DNA from: Alphaproteobacteria bacterium
GTDB lineage: Bacteria; Bacteroidota; Bacteroidia; Bacteroidales; FEN-979
Assembly: GCA_009928665.1 (NCBI GenBank)
Contig: SACF01000001.1
Span: forward strand, 186,001 to 250,000
Length of the DNA stretch: 64,000 nucleotides
Direction of reading: 5' to 3'
Under the pieces are notes generated by a model. The model had not been told where the DNA came from. It searched no databases and was given only the letters and a program-made list of their open reading frames with translations. The position numbers and the translations under genes were made by a program. The first letter of the stretch is position 1. The number at the start of each line of letters is the position of its first letter. Shown in pieces: positions 34,675 to 43,232 of this stretch.

Positions 34675-35140
34675 TGTTAATACTTTTTTTACAAATGTAA
34701 AGATAAACCTGTCATTTTGAATAAAAAGGAGTTTTTTCATTTGAATACCTATCTCATAATCAATTTTTTATTTTTTTCACATGGATGTGTTCACAACTGC
34801 GTATTTTTGTGTCAAAATTGTAATAACTTTTTAACTTTTTGAAGGCAACTGTTAAGAACTCCATATTTCCAATTTTTATTGATAAGTTATAAAATCAGAA
34901 TTAACAATGAATACATACGTTCGGTTGTGTATTTTATCAACAATAATTTTAGCTGACAATATGTTAGTTTAGTTTTTAAAAATTTGATTTAAAATACTTT
35001 AATAAAAATCATCTTGTTTATAGTTTGTTCATAAAACGGTGCTTTATAAAATTCAAAATTTTCTCTTAAGAAATAATCAACCAAATCAACAATCTTTAAT
35101 AAAAACATAAAAAGTATAAAATTTAAATGTATTTACAAAG
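34675..35140. other. AT-rich intergenic region between rpiB and nadA
   Basis: 466 nt without a gene. At 34692-34699 the minus strand has TACATTTG, a -7 match for rpiB, close to its ATG. At 34802-34809 the plus strand has TATTTTTG, a -7 match that would give nadA a leader of about 330 nt. CACATGGATGTG near 34781-34792 is a small palindrome. I see no tRNA, terminator or obvious riboswitch fold. Confidence 0.5.
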
Positions 35141-36082
35141 ATGAGTAATAGTCAAATAATAGAGCTTCAACGAAAAATAACACAGCTAAAAAATGAAAGA
35201 AACGCAGTACTTTTAGCACATTATTATCAGACTCCCGAAATACAGGATATTGCTGATTACATTGGAGACAGCCTTGGGTTATCACAACAGGCTTTAAAAA
35301 CACAGGCAAAGATTATTTTGTTTGCCGGGGTACATTTTATGGCAGAAACAGCTAAGATTTTGAATCCTGAAAAAATAGTATTAATTCCCGATTTACAAGC
35401 GGGTTGTTCTTTAGCTGATTCCTGTCCGCCAAATGAATTCAGGAAATTTTTAGAAGATCATCCTGGTCATCTTGTGATTTCTTATATCAATTGTTCAGCC
35501 GAGATAAAAGCTATGTCGGATATCATTTGCACTTCAGGAAATTCTTTAAAAATTGTAAATTCCCTTCCAAAACAAGAGAAGATAATATTTGCGCCTGATA
35601 AAAATCTTGGAAATTATATCAATACTATTACAGGCCGGGAAATGGTTCTTTGGGAGGGTAGTTGTGAAGTTCATGAAAACATCAAATTAGAAACGATTAT
35701 CAGGTTTAAGGAAAAACACAAGGATGCTGTTTTAATTGCACATCCGGAATGCAAACCAATCGTTTTGGAAATGGCTGATTTTATAGGTTCTACCACTGCT
35801 CTTATTCAATTCGTTAAAAATAGTTCTTCAAAAAAGTTTATTGTTGCAACGGAAACAGGGATCTTGCATCAGATGAAAAAGGATGCTCCAGATAAAGAAT
35901 TCATTATTGTTCCGGTTGATGAGACCTGTTCATGCAATGATTGTCCATATATGAAAATGAATACTTTAGAAAAAATACATGAGTCATTACTTAATTTACA
36001 ACCGGAGATTATTTTGCCGGAAGAACTTATTATCAGTGCAAAAAAACCCATAGTAAGAATGCTGGAATTGTCAAATACCTAA
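35141..36082 (+). CDS. nadA: Quinolinate synthase
   Basis: NadA condenses iminoaspartate with dihydroxyacetone phosphate to quinolinate for NAD synthesis; a 4Fe-4S enzyme. The 313-residue protein shows the duplicated fold with LLAHYYQTPEIQDIADYIGDS at the start, LQAGCSLADSCPP near residue 90, WEGSCEVHE near 180 and ETCSCNDCPYMKMN near 265, covering the three cluster cysteines. nadB and nadC are not next to it. It is first in a plus-strand run. Confidence 0.95.
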   Translation: MSNSQIIELQRKITQLKNERNAVLLAHYYQTPEIQDIADYIGDSLGLSQQALKTQAKIILFAGVHFMAETAKILNPEKIVLIPDLQAGCSLADSCPPNEFRKFLEDHPGHLVISYINCSAEIKAMSDIICTSGNSLKIVNSLPKQEKIIFAPDKNLGNYINTITGREMVLWEGSCEVHENIKLETIIRFKEKHKDAVLIAHPECKPIVLEMADFIGSTTALIQFVKNSSSKKFIVATETGILHQMKKDAPDKEFIIVPVDETCSCNDCPYMKMNTLEKIHESLLNLQPEIILPEELIISAKKPIVRMLELSNT

Positions 36083-36095
36083 TGATGTTGTAAAA

Positions 36096-37658
36096 ATGGC
36101 ATTCAAAATCAAATATATAAGAATTTTATTTTTTCTATTTTTTCTGAATTCATCTTCTGATGTATTGTCACAAGACACGATATCAAAAGATGGATTTCAG
36201 CGGTATTATTTTGCTGATGGAAAGATTTCCAGTGAAGGATTTATTCGTGATGGAAAACCAGATGGATACTGGAAATCGTACTATCAAAACGGTAAACTGA
36301 AGTCGGAAGGATCACGAAAGAATTTTGAATTAGACAGTACCTGGAAATTCTATAATGATGTTGGTAAACTGGTTTTGGAAATCAATTACAAGTCTGGAAA
36401 AAAATTCGGTAACAGAACATCTTATCTGGATCGGGAAATCATCAGTGAATCATACAGAAATGACATCAAAGAAGGTGTCACAAAATATTTTTATCCGGAT
36501 GGGAAGATAAAGCTGGAAATACCCTTCCACGGGGGGCTCGAACAAGGTTATGGAAAGGAATATGCTGTGGATGGTACCATCATTACCCTGACCGAATATA
36601 AAAAAGGATTCATTGTTGATCGGATGCGTATTAACAGAAAAGATGCAAGCGGTAAGCGTCAGGGAAAATGGTTTTCATTTTATGAAAACGGAAATATTCA
36701 GATGGAAGGATCATTCAAAGATGATCATAAAGATGGATATTTCAAGGAATATTCCGAAAACGGAGATCTTATCCGGATCTCAAAATATTCAGATGGACAG
36801 TTACAACCCGAAGCCAGTGAAATACAAAAGCTTGAAGTTCAGAAGGAGTATTATTCGAACGGAAATGTAAAAATCAGTGCTATGTTCCGGAATGGTATTC
36901 CGGAGGGTATCAGGAAGGAGTATGATTCAGCGGGCAGGATCGAAAAAGCACAATTGTTCAAAAACGGACAAATTGTCGGCGAGGGGCTGGTCAAAGAAGA
37001 TGGAAATCGAGAAGGCCCCTGGCGAGAGTATTACGAGGAGGGACAATTGAAAGCTGAAGGTGTTTACGAGAATGATAAACCCGTTGGCAAATGGAAATAT
37101 TATTATCAGGATGGGAAAACAGAGCAAACTGGTAGTTATACGAAGCAGGGCAAGCGGGATGGTACCTGGAAATGGTATTATGAGAACGGCGCTTTATTAC
37201 GGGAAGAATCATACCGGAACGGGATGAAGGACGGGTTGTCATCGGAATATGAGGAATCTGGAAAAGTTATCTTTGAGGGGGAATTCATTGATGATCTGGA
37301 AGATGGGCCATGGTTTGAAATTACCGGCGACAGCTATATCCGGGGCTCATACCGGGACGGACTCAGAAACGGGATGTGGTACTATCTGCTCATCGACACA
37401 ACTGGTCGAAGAACAGACAGTATTTTGATATATAAGGGAAATTTTATTGACGACCATCCGGATGGAAGGCACACCTGGTTTTGGGATAATGACAAGATTA
37501 AGGAAGAGGGTAATTATGTTATGGGCAGAAAGGAAGGCGATTGGTCCAGGTACCTTTATGACGGGTCGCTCTTCATGGTAATTACATACAGGGCGGGTGT
37601 TGAAACAAAGTTTGACGGTGTAAAGATCAAACCGCCATTTGAAAAGGAGGACGATTAA
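36096..37658 (+). CDS. Exported protein with YwqK/MORN-like repeats
   Basis: A 520-residue protein with a signal peptide (about residues 1-25, ending DVLSQ), then some 15 repeats of about 23-25 residues with the pattern GYWKSYYQNGKLKSEGS or GTWKWYYENGALLREE. This is the toxin-antitoxin YwqK antitoxin-like / MORN_2 repeat, which forms a beta-sheet ladder; despite the family name no toxin is present. It follows nadA by 13 nt, and its stop is joined directly to the next start. Role unknown; a surface or periplasmic scaffold is likely. Confidence 0.85.
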   Translation: MAFKIKYIRILFFLFFLNSSSDVLSQDTISKDGFQRYYFADGKISSEGFIRDGKPDGYWKSYYQNGKLKSEGSRKNFELDSTWKFYNDVGKLVLEINYKSGKKFGNRTSYLDREIISESYRNDIKEGVTKYFYPDGKIKLEIPFHGGLEQGYGKEYAVDGTIITLTEYKKGFIVDRMRINRKDASGKRQGKWFSFYENGNIQMEGSFKDDHKDGYFKEYSENGDLIRISKYSDGQLQPEASEIQKLEVQKEYYSNGNVKISAMFRNGIPEGIRKEYDSAGRIEKAQLFKNGQIVGEGLVKEDGNREGPWREYYEEGQLKAEGVYENDKPVGKWKYYYQDGKTEQTGSYTKQGKRDGTWKWYYENGALLREESYRNGMKDGLSSEYEESGKVIFEGEFIDDLEDGPWFEITGDSYIRGSYRDGLRNGMWYYLLIDTTGRRTDSILIYKGNFIDDHPDGRHTWFWDNDKIKEEGNYVMGRKEGDWSRYLYDGSLFMVITYRAGVETKFDGVKIKPPFEKEDD

Positions 37659-38531
37659 ATGAAAAATGAAAAATCAGGCAAACCGGAGAAACAATATAAT
37701 CCGGAAAAAAAACGAGAGAATCCGGATGGAAAGTTTTCTCGTCCCTTTGTAAGGTCATCGGGAAAAAAATTTCAAAAGAGTGTCAGGTCCGGGCAGGGGA
37801 GGGGAGAACCGGATAAGATCCGCCTGAACAAGTTTATTTCGAATTCAGGTGTTTGTTCCCGCAGGGAAGCCGATACACTCATTCAGGCCGGGGCAGTAAG
37901 TGTAAATGGAAAGATTGTAACGGAACTTGGAACAAAAGTTAATCCATCAGACCGGGTAATGTTCGGTGATCAGGCCATCAGCCGTGAAAAACCGCGGTAC
38001 ATTCTTTTAAACAAACCAAAAGGTTTTATTACCACAGTTGATGATCCCGAGAAGCGCAAGACCGTTATGGCTCTGATTGCCGGGGCTTGTCGGGAAAGGG
38101 TATACCCCGTGGGTCGACTTGACAGGAACACAACCGGATTATTGCTTTTTACAAACGACGGTAATATTGCAAAAAAGCTGACACATCCACGGTACGGAAT
38201 TAAAAAAATCTATCATGTTGAATTGGATAAGCCGTTGATCAAAGAGGACTTGATAAAGATTTCCGATGGTCTTGTCCTGGAAGGAGATGCGGTGAAGGTC
38301 GACAACATTGAATACATTGGTGATGGTAAAGACCGTAAGCAGATTGGTGTCGCGTTGCATTCAGGACAAAACAGAATTGTAAGAAGGATTTTCGAACATT
38401 TTGAGTATAAAGTCGTAAAGCTTGACCGGGTCTATTATGCGGGTTTAACAAAAAAAAATCTTCCCAGGGGACACTGGCGATTCCTTGAGGAATCCGAAAT
38501 AAACATGTTAATGATGATTAGTACCCGATAA
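37659..38531 (+). CDS. Pseudouridine synthase, RsuA/RluB family
   Basis: A 290-residue rRNA-modifying enzyme. Residues 1-48 are a basic, disordered lead; residues 50-110 form an S4 RNA-binding domain (IRLNKFISNSGVCSRREAD); the catalytic domain carries VYPVGRLDRNTTGLLLFTNDG with the nucleophilic Asp near residue 153. This is closest to RluB/RluE/RsuA type, most likely RluB acting on 23S rRNA, but the target cannot be read from sequence. It begins one base after the preceding stop. Confidence 0.9.
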   Translation: MKNEKSGKPEKQYNPEKKRENPDGKFSRPFVRSSGKKFQKSVRSGQGRGEPDKIRLNKFISNSGVCSRREADTLIQAGAVSVNGKIVTELGTKVNPSDRVMFGDQAISREKPRYILLNKPKGFITTVDDPEKRKTVMALIAGACRERVYPVGRLDRNTTGLLLFTNDGNIAKKLTHPRYGIKKIYHVELDKPLIKEDLIKISDGLVLEGDAVKVDNIEYIGDGKDRKQIGVALHSGQNRIVRRIFEHFEYKVVKLDRVYYAGLTKKNLPRGHWRFLEESEINMLMMISTR

Positions 38532-38562
38532 AAGTCAGTCATTAGGTTGGATTGCCTAAACG

Positions 38563-38576
38563 CCGGTGATCACCGG
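38563..38576. promoter_or_regulatory. 14-bp perfect palindrome before the REC-PAS gene
   Basis: CCGGTGATCACCGG is a perfect palindrome 24 nt before the ATG of the response-regulator gene and 31 nt after the pseudouridine synthase stop. It has no T run, so a dimeric regulator site is more likely than a terminator. Confidence 0.5.
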
Positions 38577-38600
38577 TGTGGGTTATAAAACTAGTTGTAC

Positions 38601-39437
38601 ATGAAGCCAATAAGTATATATATTGTTGAGGATGAATTATTGATCTCCGCCAGTTTAAAATCGCAATTAAACAATTTTGGATATGAGGTTTGTGGATCTG
38701 CCAGCAGGGGTGAGACCTGTTTATCGGAAATCCTTGAATTGTCGGAACGGGGAAGGGAACCGGAAATTGTACTTATGGATATTCATCTTCGGGGAGATCT
38801 TGATGGGATCGAAACCGCAAAAAGAATAAATGAACAATTTAATTGTGCCATCATATTTCTGACGGGGCAAAGTTCGAAAGAGGTTTATGACCGGTCATTC
38901 AAGATCAAGCCCTTTGGATATCTTTTAAAACCCATTGACATGGAGCAGACCAAGATGACCATTGAAATTGCCTCCTATCAGCGAAATCTTGAAATTGAAA
39001 ATAAACAGTATCAGAAGACGCTTGAGACATTGCTGGAAAAACGTTCAGAGGAGAACAGAGAAATGATGGCACTGAATCATACTATTTCTGATAATGTCCT
39101 AATAGGCATTACCATCTGGCAAAATGACCAGCTTGTTTTTTTCAATAACCGGGCGCCTGAGATTTTCGGTTATTCCGCGGAGGGGTTTTCTGCTCTTTCT
39201 TTAATGGATCTGATGAATGCTGTACATCCATCCGACCGCGGGGAATTATCGTCACGGATTCATGCCTGCCTGGACAGGATAAATCTTGACCCACAACGCA
39301 TTCAAATCAGGACCCTGGCAACAACGGAAAAAATCAAATATCTTGATATTTCCTTCCGGATGATCGATTATAAGGGTTTTCCGGCTCTGACTGCAGGTTT
39401 TATTGATATATCGGATTACAGGAACCAAAACGATTAG
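38601..39437 (+). CDS. Response regulator with REC and PAS domains
   Basis: A 278-residue signalling protein. The receiver domain (1-120) has the acidic pair E10-D11, the phospho-acceptor D60 in IVLMDIHLRG, T88 in FLTGQS and K110 in LLKPID. A helical linker (about 120-155) joins a PAS domain (155-275) with FNNRAPEIFGYSAEGF. There is no DNA-binding, kinase or cyclase output domain, so it probably acts by protein contact. No histidine kinase adjoins. The ATG at 38601 is used; a TTG at 38595 is less likely. Confidence 0.88.
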   Translation: MKPISIYIVEDELLISASLKSQLNNFGYEVCGSASRGETCLSEILELSERGREPEIVLMDIHLRGDLDGIETAKRINEQFNCAIIFLTGQSSKEVYDRSFKIKPFGYLLKPIDMEQTKMTIEIASYQRNLEIENKQYQKTLETLLEKRSEENREMMALNHTISDNVLIGITIWQNDQLVFFNNRAPEIFGYSAEGFSALSLMDLMNAVHPSDRGELSSRIHACLDRINLDPQRIQIRTLATTEKIKYLDISFRMIDYKGFPALTAGFIDISDYRNQND

Positions 39438-39440
39438 CGC

Positions 39441-41387
39441 ATGAGAAATATTCTGTTCATTTTGATTTTGTTTTCGCAGATTTCCCTATTTGCTCAGGCA
39501 GATTTCAGAAAGCTTATTGATAAAGCAGGGGATGTTTCCACCCTTCCCGGTCATGATCAGGTCGTGGTATTTGACAGCACCCTGGTTGATGTTCAGGAAT
39601 CGGGACTCTCTTATGTTGTAAACCACACCCTTACAAAGGTTATAACCAGACGCGGGTGCCGCGATCTTTCGACGGTCAAATTCGGTTACGATCCTTTATC
39701 GGCCGATGTGAATATATTGAAGGCGGTAATTCACAAAAAAGATGGATGTTTCGTACCGATTGATCTGACTAAAGTTCTTGATTATCCGGCACCGGCAAGA
39801 GCCATATACTGGGGTGCGCGTGAAAAGATGATTGAAGTCGGGAGGCTTGATCCTGGTGATGCCGTGGAAGTGGTGATGTTCAGAAAAGGATTTACCTATG
39901 CTTTATTAGGGGGCGACGAAGATGAAAAGTACATTCCTCCAATGAGGGGGCAATTTTATGATATTGTAGAATTTTTCGGACCTGTTCCGGTGAAAAGCAA
40001 AATTTATCAGATAACACTCCCACGCAACAAGCCGCTTCAATATGAATTTTATAACGGGGAGGCACAGGTATCTTCGAAATTCTCAGGCGAAAAGATGGTC
40101 TATACATTTACTAAAAAAGACATAATGCCTGTGAAAAGTGAACCAAGGATGGTAGCCCAATCGGATATTGCACCCAAATTGCTGCTTTCAACCACAGCGG
40201 ACTGGTTTGCAAAATCGACCTGGTTTTTCGGTGTGAACGAGGAGTTTGGCAGCTTTGAGTCCACCCGGGAGATTAAGGACAAGGTAGATTCCATATTAAA
40301 GGGATCTGTCAACGAGTTGGATTCTGTTTCGAGGCTTACGCACTGGTGTGCAGATGAAATAAGATATTCCGGAATTTCAATGGGTCCCGGTGAAGGTTTT
40401 ACCCTGCACAAAGGCGCGATGACATTCACTGACCGGTGCGGCGTTTGCAAAGATAAAGCCGGAATGCTCATCACCATGCTCCGGGCGGCTGGTTTTAAAT
40501 CCTATCCCGCCATGACCATGGCTGGTTCCCGTATTGACAAAATTCCGGCAGATCAGTTTAACCATTGTGTTACGGTGGTTAAATTACGAGATAGCACATA
40601 TCATTTACTTGATCCCACCTGGGTACCCTTTATACGGGAGCTCTGGTCCAGCGCAGAGCAGCAGCAACAGTATCTCATGGGTTTACCCGAAGGAGCCGAT
40701 CTGGCAACCACACCTGTCTCTGATCCGGAGAATCACCTGATAAAAATTGACGGGGTTTCGCAATTGCATGAAGATGGTTCATTATCGGGAAGAATTACCA
40801 TCTGGGGTGAAGGTCAGTCGGATGCCGCAATCCGCGGGATGTTCCGAGGATCAAGCCAGAGTGTATGGTCGCAGAATGTTTCACGTGAATTATTAAAAAT
40901 TTGCCCCCAGGCCAAAATTACCCAGGTAAAGTTTTCAGATCCTGCCGATTACCTGAATTACAACATGTGGATTGCTATTGATTACACAATCCCTGAATTT
41001 GCTTTGGTATCCGGTAAAACGTTGCTGTTTACACCACTGACTGCCGCCGGGATCTTCAGAACTTTTCAGGGACATTTATCGTTTGACACCGGATTAAAAG
41101 AAAGGAAGTTTGCCTTTCGGGATCGTTGTTCCCGAAAGGTAGAGATACATGAATCGATTACCCTTCCTCCGGTCAGGCAGCTTGTAAGAATTCCGGAAAC
41201 TGTTGAAACAAAAGGGAATGTCGCTTCCTTCGAGGGCGGCTATAAATATATCAACGGTTCACTTATCTTTTCCGGGCAGGCATTTTACAAAAAAAGGCTT
41301 TATGAGGGTTCTGATTGGCCCGAATTCAGATCGGCTGTTGAGGCACAGAATAAATTTGCGCAAAAACCTGTAATTATCGAATTATGA
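39441..41387 (+). CDS. DUF3857 and transglutaminase-like protein, catalytic triad intact
   Basis: A 648-residue exported protein with a signal peptide (about 1-20, ending LFAQ). DUF3857 spans about 50-230 and the transglutaminase-like core 280-400. The catalytic set is visible: Cys in TDRCGVCKDKAGML (about 335), His in FNHCVTVVKL (about 374) and Asp in YHLLDPTW (about 390). These proteins are common in Bacteroidota; their substrates are unknown. It starts 3 nt after the REC-PAS stop and overlaps the next gene by 4 nt (ATGA). Confidence 0.88.
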   Translation: MRNILFILILFSQISLFAQADFRKLIDKAGDVSTLPGHDQVVVFDSTLVDVQESGLSYVVNHTLTKVITRRGCRDLSTVKFGYDPLSADVNILKAVIHKKDGCFVPIDLTKVLDYPAPARAIYWGAREKMIEVGRLDPGDAVEVVMFRKGFTYALLGGDEDEKYIPPMRGQFYDIVEFFGPVPVKSKIYQITLPRNKPLQYEFYNGEAQVSSKFSGEKMVYTFTKKDIMPVKSEPRMVAQSDIAPKLLLSTTADWFAKSTWFFGVNEEFGSFESTREIKDKVDSILKGSVNELDSVSRLTHWCADEIRYSGISMGPGEGFTLHKGAMTFTDRCGVCKDKAGMLITMLRAAGFKSYPAMTMAGSRIDKIPADQFNHCVTVVKLRDSTYHLLDPTWVPFIRELWSSAEQQQQYLMGLPEGADLATTPVSDPENHLIKIDGVSQLHEDGSLSGRITIWGEGQSDAAIRGMFRGSSQSVWSQNVSRELLKICPQAKITQVKFSDPADYLNYNMWIAIDYTIPEFALVSGKTLLFTPLTAAGIFRTFQGHLSFDTGLKERKFAFRDRCSRKVEIHESITLPPVRQLVRIPETVETKGNVASFEGGYKYINGSLIFSGQAFYKKRLYEGSDWPEFRSAVEAQNKFAQKPVIIEL

Positions 41388-43207
41388 AAAAATATCGGTT
41401 GATTCTATTTCTACTCATTTTTATCGTTCCGCCGTGTCTATTATTTGCGCAAGACATACATTATGATGGCATATATCAATCCATCACAAAGGAGTACAGT
41501 CTGAATGAGGACGGAAGTACAGATTTCCGTTTTATCAAAGACCAAAAGCTTCTCTCTTACCGCGCATTTCATAACCTATACGGAGAGACTTTTATCATTT
41601 ATAATCCCACCCGGCAGCATTTGAAAATCAATGAAGTATACACCGTAATGGCATCCGGAAAAAAAATTATTACTCCCTCCAATGCGTTCAATGAAGTATT
41701 GCCCTCTATAGCCGCTGATGCTCCAGCATACAATGATCTTCGGGAAATGGTAATCACGCATACGGGTCTTGAGCGAAATGCGTTCATTCACCTGGATTAT
41801 CAGATTCATTCGCTTCCGGGCACTTTTAATTTTCTGATGGGAAATGAAATTCTGGCCGAAGCCGAGCCGGTAAAGAATCTCACAATGAAAATAAGAATTC
41901 CGGCTGGTAAAAAAATATTTTATCGCGCATTCAACACGGATACTGAACCGGTTAAAAGTACCGAAGGTTCCTTTGATGTTTATACCTGGAAATTCAAAGA
42001 TATTCCAGCATTTTCGCATGAAGATTTTCAGCAGGTCGGATTTGAAAACTACCCGAAATTGTTATTCAGCACTTTTGAACACCGAAAAGAGGTGATACCA
42101 TACCTGACCCAACAAGATGCCTTTCGATTCAAAGCCAATGACTCCATGAAAAAGCTTGTTGCCGAACTTGCTGTGGAAAAGCCCGACCGGTTTCCTCTGG
42201 CATTAAGGATTCAAGAACGCGTGGTTGATGAAATGCGTCATTATCCGATACCCATTAAGACGGCTTTGTATCAGTGCCGTACCGCAGAGCAAACCTGGAA
42301 CAGCAATGGCGGAACTGCTCTTGAAAAGGCGATTCTTATGGTGACCCTGATGAAAGCAGCCGGAATGGATGCCAGCGTATGTGCTGTTGTCCGGAGTTCG
42401 AATCTTATGGCAGGGATCGGTACATTGAGCGATTTTGAAGATTTTGCAGTAATGGCGGATTTCAAAAGAGAGGGACGATGGTTTTTTTCGACGACCAGGC
42501 TGAATGCCGTTAATCTGGATATGACGCTTGCCGGACGTTCATTCATTACACTGGATCCTGAAAACAGTTTAACCGTGGTAAAGAATGAAGATCCGACACA
42601 ATTAGTCCGGGTAAACGGGACTTTTATTTTGTCGTCTGATCCTGTTATGACTGGTGAAATTTCGGTTTATCTTAACGGTTCAGCTTATCCCAGAGCAGGA
42701 TTGGAACGAGACCCTAATAGATTGAAAAAATCAGTCGCAAGTAGTTTCAGCCATGCAGAAATTCAGGATCCCAAGATCAGCACCCTCAACAATGACAATG
42801 GATTCCAGACTTTTATTTTAAAGAGCGAAAAACCCTTACGGTCTGATACCGGTTTTTATTATTTCACGATTCCTGCCCTTGCAATTGGTATCGACAACTG
42901 GTCGGTGAAGACCTTACCGGCCCATCGGGAGACCGTGCTTGAATTACCTTCCAGGGCAGAAGAAGAATATACATATGTCATCACGCTTCCTTCAACAATA
43001 AGGTTGTTCAGCCCTCCCAAGAAAATCAATATCAGAAACAAAGCCGGTGAATTTTCCTGGGAGGTACGGGTCGAAGACGGGAAACTTTTTCTAAGCAGGA
43101 ATATCAGATTCTTCAGCAGGGTGGTTCAACCAGAGACCTATGAAGCATTTAAAATTCTGATGGATTATTGGAATAATCCACAGTACAGAGAACTGGTATT
43201 TCATTAA
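41384..43207 (+). CDS. DUF3857 paralog with degenerate transglutaminase core
   Basis: A 607-residue exported protein with signal peptide (LLIFIVPPCLLFAQ) and the same layout as the preceding gene. At the catalytic Cys position it reads NGGTALEKAILMVTLMKAAGM, so the Cys is lost; at the His position FEDFAVMADF and at the Asp position FFSTTRLNA, so the other two residues are lost too. The fold is kept but hydrolysis or crosslinking is not expected. It probably partners the active paralog, with which it is translationally coupled. Confidence 0.85.
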   Translation: MKKYRLILFLLIFIVPPCLLFAQDIHYDGIYQSITKEYSLNEDGSTDFRFIKDQKLLSYRAFHNLYGETFIIYNPTRQHLKINEVYTVMASGKKIITPSNAFNEVLPSIAADAPAYNDLREMVITHTGLERNAFIHLDYQIHSLPGTFNFLMGNEILAEAEPVKNLTMKIRIPAGKKIFYRAFNTDTEPVKSTEGSFDVYTWKFKDIPAFSHEDFQQVGFENYPKLLFSTFEHRKEVIPYLTQQDAFRFKANDSMKKLVAELAVEKPDRFPLALRIQERVVDEMRHYPIPIKTALYQCRTAEQTWNSNGGTALEKAILMVTLMKAAGMDASVCAVVRSSNLMAGIGTLSDFEDFAVMADFKREGRWFFSTTRLNAVNLDMTLAGRSFITLDPENSLTVVKNEDPTQLVRVNGTFILSSDPVMTGEISVYLNGSAYPRAGLERDPNRLKKSVASSFSHAEIQDPKISTLNNDNGFQTFILKSEKPLRSDTGFYYFTIPALAIGIDNWSVKTLPAHRETVLELPSRAEEEYTYVITLPSTIRLFSPPKKINIRNKAGEFSWEVRVEDGKLFLSRNIRFFSRVVQPETYEAFKILMDYWNNPQYRELVFH

Positions 43208-43232
43208 ATGGCAGTGGGAACAATAGATGATA

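Noticed and set aside
36096..37658. Toxin-antitoxin system because of the YwqK repeat name
   Set aside because: No toxin gene adjoins; the protein has a signal peptide and many repeats, so an exported repeat protein is more fitting.
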